The notes below the pieces were generated by a model. That model had not been told where the DNA came from. It made no database searches and was given only the letters and a program-made list of their open reading frames with translations. From NCBI GenBank assembly GCA_947644595.1, contig CANSAE010000007.1, forward strand, positions 1 through 63,302: a DNA stretch of 63,302 bases. Reading direction: 5' to 3'. This stretch comes from an uncultured Clostridia bacterium (GTDB lineage Bacteria > Bacillota > Clostridia > Oscillospirales > Oscillospiraceae). A program made the position numbers and the translations under genes. Positions 56,466 to 63,302 of this stretch are shown here, in pieces (position 1 is the stretch's first letter; the number at the start of each line of letters is the position of its first letter).

Positions 56466-58484
56466 ATGGCGATTGAAGTCCATATGCCCAAGCTGGGCCT
56501 GACCATGGAGGAGGGCACCATCGAGGAATGGAAGGTCAAAGAGGGCGACGCGGTGAAGAAAGGCGATATCATCTTCTCCGTTGCCACTGATAAAATGACC
56601 AACGATATTGAAGCAGAGGCCGACGGTGTGCTCATTAAAATCGTTGTCCCCGAGGGTGAGACAGCTCCCTGCAAGTCTGTTGTAGCGTATCTGGGTGCTG
56701 CCGGTGAGGCCGCTCCCGCTGCTGTAGCTCCTGTTGCGGCCCCCGCCGTTGTTCCGGCACCTGCCGCTCCTGTTGCTGCGGCCCCCGCAGGTCCTGCGGC
56801 CAAGGAGGTCCATATGCCGAAACTGGGTCTGACCATGGAGGAAGGCACCGTTGAGGAATGGAAAGTCAAAGAGGGTGACGCGGTAAAGAAGGGCGACATC
56901 ATCTTCTCCGTTGCCACTGACAAAATGACCAACGACATTGAGGCGGAGTACGACGGTACGTTGCTGAAGATTTTGGTCAAGGAAGGGGAGACGGCCCCCT
57001 GCAAGTCCGTCATTGCCTATATCGGCAACCCCGGCGATGCCTGCGGTGCGACGCCTGTTGCCGCACCTGCCGCTGTTGCCGCGCCCGTGGCTGCGCCTGC
57101 GGGCGGCAATACCGTCACCGTCATCGGCGGCGGCCCCGGCGGCTATGTGGCCGCCATCCGTGCGGCCCAGTTGGGCGCGAAGGTCACGCTGGTAGAGAAG
57201 GACGCTGTGGGCGGCACCTGTCTGAACCGCGGCTGTATCCCCACTAAGTCCCTGATGCACTGTGCTGAGACTTATGAGACTGTGAAGAACGCAGCGTCTC
57301 TAGGTATTACTGCGTCCAAGGTGGAGTTCGACTGGGCCAAGATTCAGAGCTTCCGCCAGGGCATCACCGACAAGCTGGTGGGCGGCGTGAAAGGCCTTTT
57401 GAAGATGAACAAGGTCAAGTTGGTGGAAGGCGAAGCAAAGTTCTCCGATGCCAAGACCGTCACCGTCACCAAGGCCGACGGCAGCACGGAGAACATCACC
57501 TCTGACAAGATCATAATTGCCAGCGGTTCTGTGCCCGCTATGCCGCCCATCCCCGGCATCGATTGTCCGGCCTGCATCAATTCCACCCAGGCGCTGACCA
57601 TGGACCATGTGCCTGCGTCTCTGCTGGTCATCGGCGGCGGCGTCATCGGTCTGGAACTGGGGAGCGTGTACAACACTTTCGGCACGAAGGTCACCGTGGT
57701 GGAAATGCTTCCCGAGATCCTGCCTGCCATGGACAGTGAACTGACCAAAATCGTGAAGAGCCAACTGGTCAAGGCCGGTATGGATATCCGCACTGGCACG
57801 TCCGTGGAGAAGATCGAGAAGAGTAAGAAGGGCGCCAAGGTCACCGTGAAGGGTGCCAATGGAGAGGAAGTCATCGAAGTGGAGAACGTCCTGGTGGCCG
57901 TGGGCCGCAAGGTGGACCACGCTTCCATCAACGCGGTGGCGGCAGGGCTGACCAGTCTGGAAGCCAACGACAAGATGGAGACCTCCGTCCCCGGAATCTA
58001 CTCCATCGGTGATGCCAACGGCAAGTGGATGCTGGCGTACACGGCCATGACCATGGGCGAGATTGCCGCGGCCAACGCCACCGGCGGCAACATGACCTTT
58101 GATCGCAAAACCGTTCCCTCTGTCATCTTCCTGGGACCGGAGTTTGCCGGTGTGGGTCTGACAGAGGACGAAGCCAAGGCCAAGGGCATCAGCTACAAGG
58201 TCGGCAAGTTCTCCATGGCTGGCAACGGCCGCAGCCTGGTCATGGGCCAGACGGACGGCATGATCAAGGTCATCGCGGATACAAAGTACAACGAGATTTT
58301 GGGTGTCCATATGGTCGGCCCCCGTGCCTGCGATATGATCGCCGAGGCATCTTTGGCGCTGCGTCTGGAATGCACCGTGGACGAGTGGATCGACACTGTC
58401 CACGCCCACCCCACCGTGACGGAAGCCATGCGCGAAGCCATGCTGGCGGTCAACAAACAGTGCTTGCACGGCGCGAACCGCTGA
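56466..58484 (+). CDS. Dihydrolipoamide dehydrogenase (E3) with two N-terminal lipoyl domains
   Basis: A 672-aa flavoprotein, longer than normal E3 (about 470 aa) because of two lipoyl domains (lipoyl-Lys near residues 43 and 155), each with KLGLTMEEGT and TDKMTNDIEA and joined by Ala/Pro linkers. The E3 part has an FAD motif VIGGGPGGYVAAIRA, redox cysteines in GGTCLNRGCIPTKS, an NAD motif VIGGGVIGLELG and the catalytic His in HAHPTVTEAM. It reoxidises dihydrolipoate. Carrying its own lipoyl arms lets it collect electrons from several cores. A strong terminator follows. Confidence 0.95.
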   Translation: MAIEVHMPKLGLTMEEGTIEEWKVKEGDAVKKGDIIFSVATDKMTNDIEAEADGVLIKIVVPEGETAPCKSVVAYLGAAGEAAPAAVAPVAAPAVVPAPAAPVAAAPAGPAAKEVHMPKLGLTMEEGTVEEWKVKEGDAVKKGDIIFSVATDKMTNDIEAEYDGTLLKILVKEGETAPCKSVIAYIGNPGDACGATPVAAPAAVAAPVAAPAGGNTVTVIGGGPGGYVAAIRAAQLGAKVTLVEKDAVGGTCLNRGCIPTKSLMHCAETYETVKNAASLGITASKVEFDWAKIQSFRQGITDKLVGGVKGLLKMNKVKLVEGEAKFSDAKTVTVTKADGSTENITSDKIIIASGSVPAMPPIPGIDCPACINSTQALTMDHVPASLLVIGGGVIGLELGSVYNTFGTKVTVVEMLPEILPAMDSELTKIVKSQLVKAGMDIRTGTSVEKIEKSKKGAKVTVKGANGEEVIEVENVLVAVGRKVDHASINAVAAGLTSLEANDKMETSVPGIYSIGDANGKWMLAYTAMTMGEIAAANATGGNMTFDRKTVPSVIFLGPEFAGVGLTEDEAKAKGISYKVGKFSMAGNGRSLVMGQTDGMIKVIADTKYNEILGVHMVGPRACDMIAEASLALRLECTVDEWIDTVHAHPTVTEAMREAMLAVNKQCLHGANR

Positions 58485-58495
58485 GAAAACAATAT

Positions 58496-58531
58496 AAAAA
58501 TGCCGTGAAGTTTTGCTTCACGGCATTTTTT
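58496..58531. terminator. Terminator after the E3 gene
   Basis: A perfect stem of 13 bp or more around TTTTG (58499-58511 side and 58517-58529 side) is flanked by A- and T-runs. It also ends the convergent panB transcript, whose stop is 12 bases away. Confidence 0.92.
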
Positions 58532-58542
58532 ATTATCCATCC

Positions 58543-59376
58543 TCACTCCAGAGGCGGGATCTCAACTTCCTTATTATAGCAAAATTCCGGGCTGGGGAAT
58601 GCGCCGCTGAGGGTCTCGGCATGGAACTGGTTGAGTCCGGCGACCATTTCCCGGCGAATATGGGCAAACTGCTTGACAAATTTCGGCTTGAAATCGCCGT
58701 ACATATCCAGCATGTCCTGGGTAATCAGAACCTGACAGGCCACATCCGGTCCGGCACCGATGCCCAGGACCGGGACATGCACAGCCTCCGAGATGGCCTT
58801 TCCCACGCAATTCGGCACGCATTCCAGTACGATGGAGAACACGCCGGCCGCTTCCAGCGCCAGGGCATCCTGAATCAGCTTCTTTGCGCCTTCCGGTGTA
58901 CCGCCCTGCATTTTGAAGCCGCCGAGATTTGTTGCGGACTGGGGTGTGAGCCCGATATGTCCCATGACGGGAATGCCCACATCCGTCATGCGCTTGATAG
59001 TAGGGGCCATATTGGCGCCGCCCTCCAGCTTGACGCAGTCGCAGTTGGTTTCTGCCAGCAGACGGCAGGCATTGCGAATGGCCTGTTCGGGGCTTTCCTG
59101 ATAGGAGCCAAAGGGCATATCCCCCACAATAAAGGTATTGGGTGCCCCTTTGACCACTGGCCGGATATGGTGGATCATGTCCTCCATGGTAACACCTACC
59201 GTGGAATCGTAGCCCAGCATGACCATCCCTAGAGAATCCCCTACAAGAATGATTTCAATCTCGCTTTCATTTACAATGCTTGCGGTAGTATAGTCATAGG
59301 CGGTGCAATAAGCGAATTTGCGTCCCTCGTCTTTGTATTTCTGAAAGTCCAGAATCGTCATTTTCTGTTTGCTCAT
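58543..59376 (-). CDS. panB: 3-methyl-2-oxobutanoate hydroxymethyltransferase
   Basis: A 277-aa enzyme making ketopantoate for pantothenate and CoA. ATG 59376 is chosen (AAGGAG eight bases upstream); the open frame extends three codons further. The family motifs ILVGDSLGMVMLGYDSTVG and VKLEGG, and the catalytic Glu in SIVLECVP, are present, as is the metal-binding Asp pair. No panC or panD is adjacent. An extended -10 promoter (TGTTATACT) lies ahead. CoA supply fits the acyltransferase operon beside it. Confidence 0.96.
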   Translation of the reverse strand: MSKQKMTILDFQKYKDEGRKFAYCTAYDYTTASIVNESEIEIILVGDSLGMVMLGYDSTVGVTMEDMIHHIRPVVKGAPNTFIVGDMPFGSYQESPEQAIRNACRLLAETNCDCVKLEGGANMAPTIKRMTDVGIPVMGHIGLTPQSATNLGGFKMQGGTPEGAKKLIQDALALEAAGVFSIVLECVPNCVGKAISEAVHVPVLGIGAGPDVACQVLITQDMLDMYGDFKPKFVKQFAHIRREMVAGLNQFHAETLSGAFPSPEFCYNKEVEIPPLE

Positions 59377-59469
59377 GAGATGCACTCCTTATCATTGATG
59401 TTTTTCAGTATAACATGGACAATGGATTTCGTCTATATCGATTCTGTCCGCACATGAGAGCCCCGAAAA

Positions 59470-60312
59470 TCAGGAAGCCGAAACATTGTTCGGCTCTGTA
59501 ATTTTTTGATAAGCCAGTACTGCGATTTCTACGGTCTCGCCCAAATTATGCAGAGCTTGCAGCTTAGCCTGGTCCGCTGCTCCGGTCTTGTAATAATAAG
59601 GCGTCATGGTGAACAGACTCCGGATATCGGCTTGGTTATCCAGGTGGATCGAATAGCGCAAGTCCTGCCGGGACAGGGGGACGAAGCCGGGCAGGCTTGT
59701 TTCCGGAGACGGGTTGCGGTAGGGCGTATCATATACGGCAGATTTCAGTGCCCACAGGTGACCTTCCAACGGCAATGCCCGGATGAGTACACCGCCTGGC
59801 TTCAGCACCCGGTGAAATTCCCTGATTTCCGGCGGGGAGAAGATGTTCAGTACCGCGTCGCAGGATGCGTCTGCCACGGGCAGATGGGCTGTGCTGGCAA
59901 CGGCCAACTCCACGCCGCCTCGCTTGGCGCCCCAGCGCAAAGCGTCCTTGGAAATATCCACACCAGCCACATGGGGAGCAAATTCCGACAATTCCGCCGC
60001 GAAATAGGCCGTATACCAGCATTCACCGCAGCCCGCATCCAGCAACCGCATTCCCGGTACGGCGCAGGCACGAAGAACGTCCAGCACCGCCTGCCGCACG
60101 GGTCCATAGTAGCCCTTGTCCAGAAACTCGCCCCGGGACCGCACCATCAGATTGTCGTCTCCGTGACGCTTGCCCGCGGAGCGGTTGGACAACAAAAGGT
60201 TTACATAATGATATTTACTTTTGTCAAAGCTGTGCCCATTGGAACAGGTCAGCGTACGTTCTCCTACAAGGAGTTCCCCGCATACGGGACAACAAAAGAA
60301 AGAAGTTAACAT
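59470..60312 (-). CDS. Putative 23S rRNA guanine methyltransferase, RlmA family
   Basis: A 280-aa methyltransferase with an N-terminal zinc site (CPVCGELL and CSNGHSFD) and a SAM domain (LLDAGCGECWYTAYFA about residue 90, then GVDISKDALRWGAKR). The layout is that of RlmA(I)/(II), which methylate G745 or G748 of 23S rRNA, the latter giving tylosin tolerance. Which residue is modified cannot be told. The ribosome site is weak. The stretch ahead holds inverted repeats. Confidence 0.86.
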   Translation of the reverse strand: MLTSFFCCPVCGELLVGERTLTCSNGHSFDKSKYHYVNLLLSNRSAGKRHGDDNLMVRSRGEFLDKGYYGPVRQAVLDVLRACAVPGMRLLDAGCGECWYTAYFAAELSEFAPHVAGVDISKDALRWGAKRGGVELAVASTAHLPVADASCDAVLNIFSPPEIREFHRVLKPGGVLIRALPLEGHLWALKSAVYDTPYRNPSPETSLPGFVPLSRQDLRYSIHLDNQADIRSLFTMTPYYYKTGAADQAKLQALHNLGETVEIAVLAYQKITEPNNVSAS

Positions 60313-60326
60313 AACACCATTACAAT

Positions 60327-60434
60327 ATGGGCGATACTTACAGACAAGTACCGCCCATTTGTTTCACAGAATTTACATCCGCAGATGCAAATAAAATTGA
60401 ATTTGTTTTTTCACCGGCAAAGCCGGCGAAAAAA
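60327..60434. other. Inverted repeats between rlmA and oadB
   Basis: A 13-bp stem with one mismatch (60327-60339 with 60346-60358) and a second hairpin bounded by T6 and A6 (60406-60418 with 60422-60434) occupy the 183-bp gap. Neither has a U-tract on its 3' side, so classical termination is doubtful. The rest of the gap, up to oadB, shows no gene. Confidence 0.5.
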
Positions 60435-60495
60435 CACTTCTCACGTAAGGCGTGTGCCGCAGGGCGCGCGAGTGAAGCGCTAAATGCGTAGATGT

Positions 60496-61677
60496 TTAGC
60501 TGAACAATGCCAGCAGGAATCCCGCGGCCACGGCGGAGCCGATGACGCCCGCCACATTCGGACCCATGGCGTGCATGAGCAGGAAGTTGGAGGGGTTGGC
60601 CTTCTGTCCCTCAGTCTGGGACACACGGGCCGCCATAGGCACAGCAGACACGCCCGCAGAGCCGATGAGGGGGTTGATCTTCCCATGGGTCAGTTTGCAC
60701 AGTAGCTTACCCAGCAGCAGACCGCCGATCGTGGAGAAACTGAAGGCCAGCAGGCCCAGCACGATGATGGCAATGGTCTGGAAACTCAGGAAGCGCTCAG
60801 CCACAGTGGTGGCGCCCACACTGATGCCCAGGAAGATGGTGACGATGTTCATCAGGGCGTTTTGTGCGGTGTCACTTAGACGGTCAGCGCAGCCGGACTC
60901 CCGCCACAGGTTGCCCAGCATCAGGCAGCCGATCAGCGGCGCGGTGGAGGGCAGCAGCAAAATGACGAACGCGGCCACGACGATGGGGAAGATGATTTTT
61001 TCCGCCTGAGAGACCGGGCGGAGCTGGTCCATCTTGATTTTCCGTTCCTCCTCCGTGGTCAGCGCCCGCATGATGGGTGGCTGGATCAGGGGGATGAGGG
61101 CCATATAGGAATAAGCCGCGATGGCGATGGCGCCCAGCAGATGGGGAGCCAGCTTTTGGGTCAGGTAGATGGCGGTGGGACCGTCCGCACCACCGATGAT
61201 ACCGATGGCGGCAGCTTCATTCCCGGTAAAGCCCAGGATAATGGCCAGGATGAAGGCACAGTACACGCCCAGCTGAGCGGCGCTGCCCAGCAGCAGGCTC
61301 TTGGGGTTAGCGATCAGGGGACCAAAGTCCGTCATGGCACCCACGCCCAGGAAAATCAGCGACGGATACACGCCGGATTTCACGCCGATGTACAAGATGT
61401 CCAGCAAACCGCCGTCATGTAAAATGGTACCGTAGCCAATCTCACCCGCCAAAAAGCGATCCCACAACTCGGGGTGGTACAGCCCAGCGCCGGGGAGGTT
61501 CGTCAGCAGCATACCGAAGGCGATACCGATGAGCAGCAGTGGCTCAAACTGCTTCTTAATCCCCAGATACAGCAGGACAAAAGACAGCAGGATCATGATC
61601 ACTGTGCGCCAGTCCAGCAGGTGGGCAAAGCCGGATTCCAGCCAAATGGTCTGGATCACGTCAAGAATCGTAGACAT
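60496..61677 (-). CDS. oadB: Na+-translocating oxaloacetate/pyruvate-type decarboxylase, beta subunit
   Basis: A 393-aa membrane pump with about nine to eleven hydrophobic segments. Sodium-site features include [20 protein letters not shown] and the late [20 protein letters not shown]. It decarboxylates carboxybiotin on the carrier protein and uses the energy to export Na+. It is the last gene of the operon, 13 bases after the biotin carrier. The length is somewhat short of many OadB proteins (about 430) but comparable to Clostridia forms. Confidence 0.94.
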   Translation of the reverse strand: MSTILDVIQTIWLESGFAHLLDWRTVIMILLSFVLLYLGIKKQFEPLLLIGIAFGMLLTNLPGAGLYHPELWDRFLAGEIGYGTILHDGGLLDILYIGVKSGVYPSLIFLGVGAMTDFGPLIANPKSLLLGSAAQLGVYCAFILAIILGFTGNEAAAIGIIGGADGPTAIYLTQKLAPHLLGAIAIAAYSYMALIPLIQPPIMRALTTEEERKIKMDQLRPVSQAEKIIFPIVVAAFVILLLPSTAPLIGCLMLGNLWRESGCADRLSDTAQNALMNIVTIFLGISVGATTVAERFLSFQTIAIIVLGLLAFSFSTIGGLLLGKLLCKLTHGKINPLIGSAGVSAVPMAARVSQTEGQKANPSNFLLMHAMGPNVAGVIGSAVAAGFLLALFS

Positions 61678-61690
61678 AGGCCGCCACCCC

Positions 61691-62089
61691 TCAGCCGATG
61701 ACGACCAGAGGATCGCCGGTATTCACAGTAGCGCCCTTAGCGGTGACCACCTGGGCCACAGTGCCGTCCTTGGGAGCCATGATCTCGTTTTCCATCTTCA
61801 TGGCCTCAATGACCAGAAGGACCTGTCCTTCCTTCACCTGCTGTCCGGCGCTGACATTCACTTTCAGCACGGTGCCGGGCAGGGGAGAGGGTACGACCTC
61901 TCCTGCGGCGGAAGGCGCAGCAGTCGATGCGGCCGGAACCACTGCAGGGGCAGCGGCCACGGGAGCAGCCGTCACAGGTGTTGCGGCCGGGGCGGGAACA
62001 TAGGCCTCGTACTCATCCACCAGCATGGCGGAGCCTTCCTCCACTTCGACTTCATATACTTTCGCATTCAGCGTTACTTTATATTTCAT
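61691..62089 (-). CDS. Biotin carboxyl carrier subunit of the decarboxylase
   Basis: A 132-aa protein with an N-terminal [18 protein letters not shown], an Ala/Pro hinge and a biotinyl domain containing [11 protein letters not shown], the lysine of which accepts biotin. It carries carboxybiotin from the alpha subunit to OadB. In many bacteria this domain is fused to OadA; here it is a separate gene. Its ATG overlaps the oadG stop (ATGA). Confidence 0.94.
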   Translation of the reverse strand: MKYKVTLNAKVYEVEVEEGSAMLVDEYEAYVPAPAATPVTAAPVAAAPAVVPAASTAAPSAAGEVVPSPLPGTVLKVNVSAGQQVKEGQVLLVIEAMKMENEIMAPKDGTVAQVVTAKGATVNTGDPLVVIG

Positions 62090-62451
62090 TGGTCAGTTAC
62101 CTCCCGGATGGATATGAACCGCAGTTCGTTGAGGGGTTTCCCCAGAGAATCAGCCACGATGGCCATGACCATGGCGGCGTCCCGCTCGTTTACATTGTAC
62201 AGCTTCAACTCACCGGCAGTCCCTGGTGCGGGCTTGGCGGGAGCAGTTGGGGGAACGGGCGCGGCAGAAACAACCGCAGGCGCGGGCATTTCCTCCTCTT
62301 GTCCCTTGGCGGTGAATTTTTCCATGACTTTGATAACCAGCATCAAAACGATGAGCACCGCGAATACAATGGCTATGCCCAAAATGGAATAGCCGATGGC
62401 TTCTCCTAAACCGATATTGGAATGGAACAGCTGTTGAAAATTGGAACCCAT
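62086..62451 (-). CDS. oadG: OadG-like gamma subunit
   Basis: A 121-aa protein with one N-terminal membrane segment ([20 protein letters not shown]), a Pro/Ala hinge, and a C-terminal domain rich in charged residues. The membrane helix and hinge fit OadG proteins, which hold alpha to the beta pump. The C-terminal part ([19 protein letters not shown]) is longer than in enterobacterial OadG. It lies between oadA and the carrier gene. Confidence 0.85.
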   Translation of the reverse strand: MGSNFQQLFHSNIGLGEAIGYSILGIAIVFAVLIVLMLVIKVMEKFTAKGQEEEMPAPAVVSAAPVPPTAPAKPAPGTAGELKLYNVNERDAAMVMAIVADSLGKPLNELRFISIREVTDQ

Positions 62452-62463
62452 AATCGTTCCTCC

Positions 62464-63302
62464 TTACAGCTTCTCAATGGTGAACTTCACCATCTTCTCT
62501 TCCCGCGCCTTCCGCTCTTCAAAGAATTTTTCGGCAACTTGAGGGAATGCGATATAGCTCAAAACATCCTCATCGCACCGGGCTATGTCGCTCAGTTCCG
62601 CTTTGGTTTTCTCAAACAGCGGCTCCAATGTGTCAGCATAGCGGCAGTCCAGCGGCTTTTCATCGCCCAAAATCTGCTTACGCAATGCTTCGTCCACGGG
62701 GCCGGGGGTCTGGCCGTACTCGCCCCGCATGTAGGCCTTGACTTCTTTGGATACGTTCTTGTACCGCTCACCGGACAAAACATTGTTCACTGCCTGCACG
62801 CCGACCATTTGGCTCATAGGTGTGACCAGCGGGGGATAGCCCAGGTCTTTGCGAACTTTGGGGGTCTCCTCCAGGGCCTCGTCCATGCGGTCCAGGGCGT
62901 TCATGGTTTCCAACTGGGCCATGAGGTTGGACAGCATCCCGCCGGGGACTTTGTAGGTCAGCGCATCGGTGTCCGTAGCCATAGCCTTGGGCTTCAAAAG
63001 TCCGTCTTTCAGGCATTCGTCCCGGTAGGGCTTGAAATGGTCGTTCACCTGTTTCAAAACCTTGCGGTCTATGGGGATGTTGTAACCCATCTGGGTGAAC
63101 GCGTCGTACAGCGTCTCGGTGGCCGGCTGGGAGGTGCCGCCGGACAGGCAGGAGGACGCAGTATCGATGACATCGCACCCGGCCTCCACTGCCTTCATCA
63201 CGGAGAGATAGGCCATGCCTGTGGTACAGTGGGTATGCAGCACCAGCGGCGTTTCCGGCAGTGCATTCTTGATGGCGCTGACTAAATCATAGGTCTCCTG
63301 GG
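62464..63302 (-). CDS. oadA: Oxaloacetate decarboxylase/pyruvate carboxylase-type alpha subunit, 5' end outside window
   Basis: The visible C-terminal 279 residues hold the end of the carboxyltransferase barrel: LHTHCTTGMAYLSVMKAVEA with metal-binding histidines, the DTASSCLSGGTSQPATE segment, and a conserved-carboxylase tail (YKVPGGMLSNL, PLVTPMSQMVG). It ends at VKFTIEKL without a biotin domain, which agrees with the separate carrier gene. It transfers the carboxyl group from the oxoacid to biotin. The gene begins beyond the right edge. Confidence 0.93.
   Translation of the reverse strand, partial: QETYDLVSAIKNALPETPLVLHTHCTTGMAYLSVMKAVEAGCDVIDTASSCLSGGTSQPATETLYDAFTQMGYNIPIDRKVLKQVNDHFKPYRDECLKDGLLKPKAMATDTDALTYKVPGGMLSNLMAQLETMNALDRMDEALEETPKVRKDLGYPPLVTPMSQMVGVQAVNNVLSGERYKNVSKEVKAYMRGEYGQTPGPVDEALRKQILGDEKPLDCRYADTLEPLFEKTKAELSDIARCDEDVLSYIAFPQVAEKFFEERKAREEKMVKFTIEKL

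Noticed and set aside
60406..60434. Hairpin with T6 and A6 arms as a rho-independent terminator for oadB
   Set aside because: On both strands the T-run lies on the 5' side and the A-run on the 3' side, so there is no U-tract after the stem.
1..63302. tRNA or rRNA genes
   Set aside because: No cloverleaf-like or rRNA-like sequence was noticed on reading; a dedicated scan would be needed to exclude a divergent tRNA.

Overview
The window looks like chromosome from a GC-rich Clostridia bacterium, probably an Oscillospiraceae relative of Flavonifractor, Oscillibacter, Lawsonibacter or Intestinimonas. This is inferred from the content: Firmicutes-type sigma-70 promoters and strong Shine-Dalgarno sites, the rplM-rpsI pair, a Na+-pumping decarboxylase with a separate biotin carrier, lipoate scavenging, and a Tn1549/CTn-type conjugative element. 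No genus can be assigned from sequence alone.

Positions 1 to about 45.6 kb are the right-hand part of an integrative and conjugative element (ICE) of the Tn1549 / C. difficile CTn type, almost entirely on the minus strand. Reading from its right end leftward: a 126-aa protein, ParA and ParB, a secreted and surface cassette (membrane-anchored protein, sortase, transglutaminase-like protein, a 2161-aa thioester/CnaB adhesin), small element proteins, three paralogous LPD28-like proteins, a circularly permuted cytosine-5 methyltransferase, a 2857-aa polyvalent antirestriction/methylase/helicase protein with a TnpV gene overprinted inside it, a Fic protein, a DUF3848-Toprim-ParM-ParR operon, a VbhA-Fic module, then MobC, relaxase, PcfB, an ArdC-like protein, VirD4, Maff2, VirB6, PrgI, VirB4, an XF1762-like protein and a cut-off CD1108-type peptidase. 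No integrase, antibiotic resistance gene or left end is in the window. Two plus-strand islands occur inside the element: VbhA-Fic at 12.3-13.2 kb and an alkyltransferase-like protein at 16.2-16.7 kb.

The strongest undescribed signals are regulatory. An 11-bp motif (TCGCACATTTG on the minus strand) overlaps the -35 box of four separate ICE promoters in the same geometry; three copies are exact and each of those has a 17-bp spacer. A second family of hairpins, each preceded on the minus strand by TACAT, sits in the leaders of four ICE operons, and a fifth forms a terminator-like attenuator at the ICE end. Next to rpsI lies a run of six CAAA tracts spaced exactly 10 bp apart, flanked by inverted GGGTYAAA motifs; it could hold recombinase or regulator sites of the ICE terminus. 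The adhesin ends exactly at LPTTGY with no membrane anchor, beside a dedicated sortase and a transglutaminase-like enzyme.

From 45.8 kb on is host backbone: rpsI-rplM with a leader hairpin; ttcA-like and lplA; a metallo-beta-lactamase-fold protein; a TRAP transporter (dctQMP) followed by a complete lipoate-dependent 2-oxoacid/acetoin dehydrogenase (E1-alpha, E1-beta, E2, and an E3 carrying two lipoyl domains); panB; rlmA; and a Na+-translocating oxaloacetate/pyruvate decarboxylase operon (oadA partial, oadG, biotin carrier, oadB). LplA plausibly lipoylates the E2 and E3 encoded just downstream. The TRAP system probably feeds an organic acid into this oxidative route.
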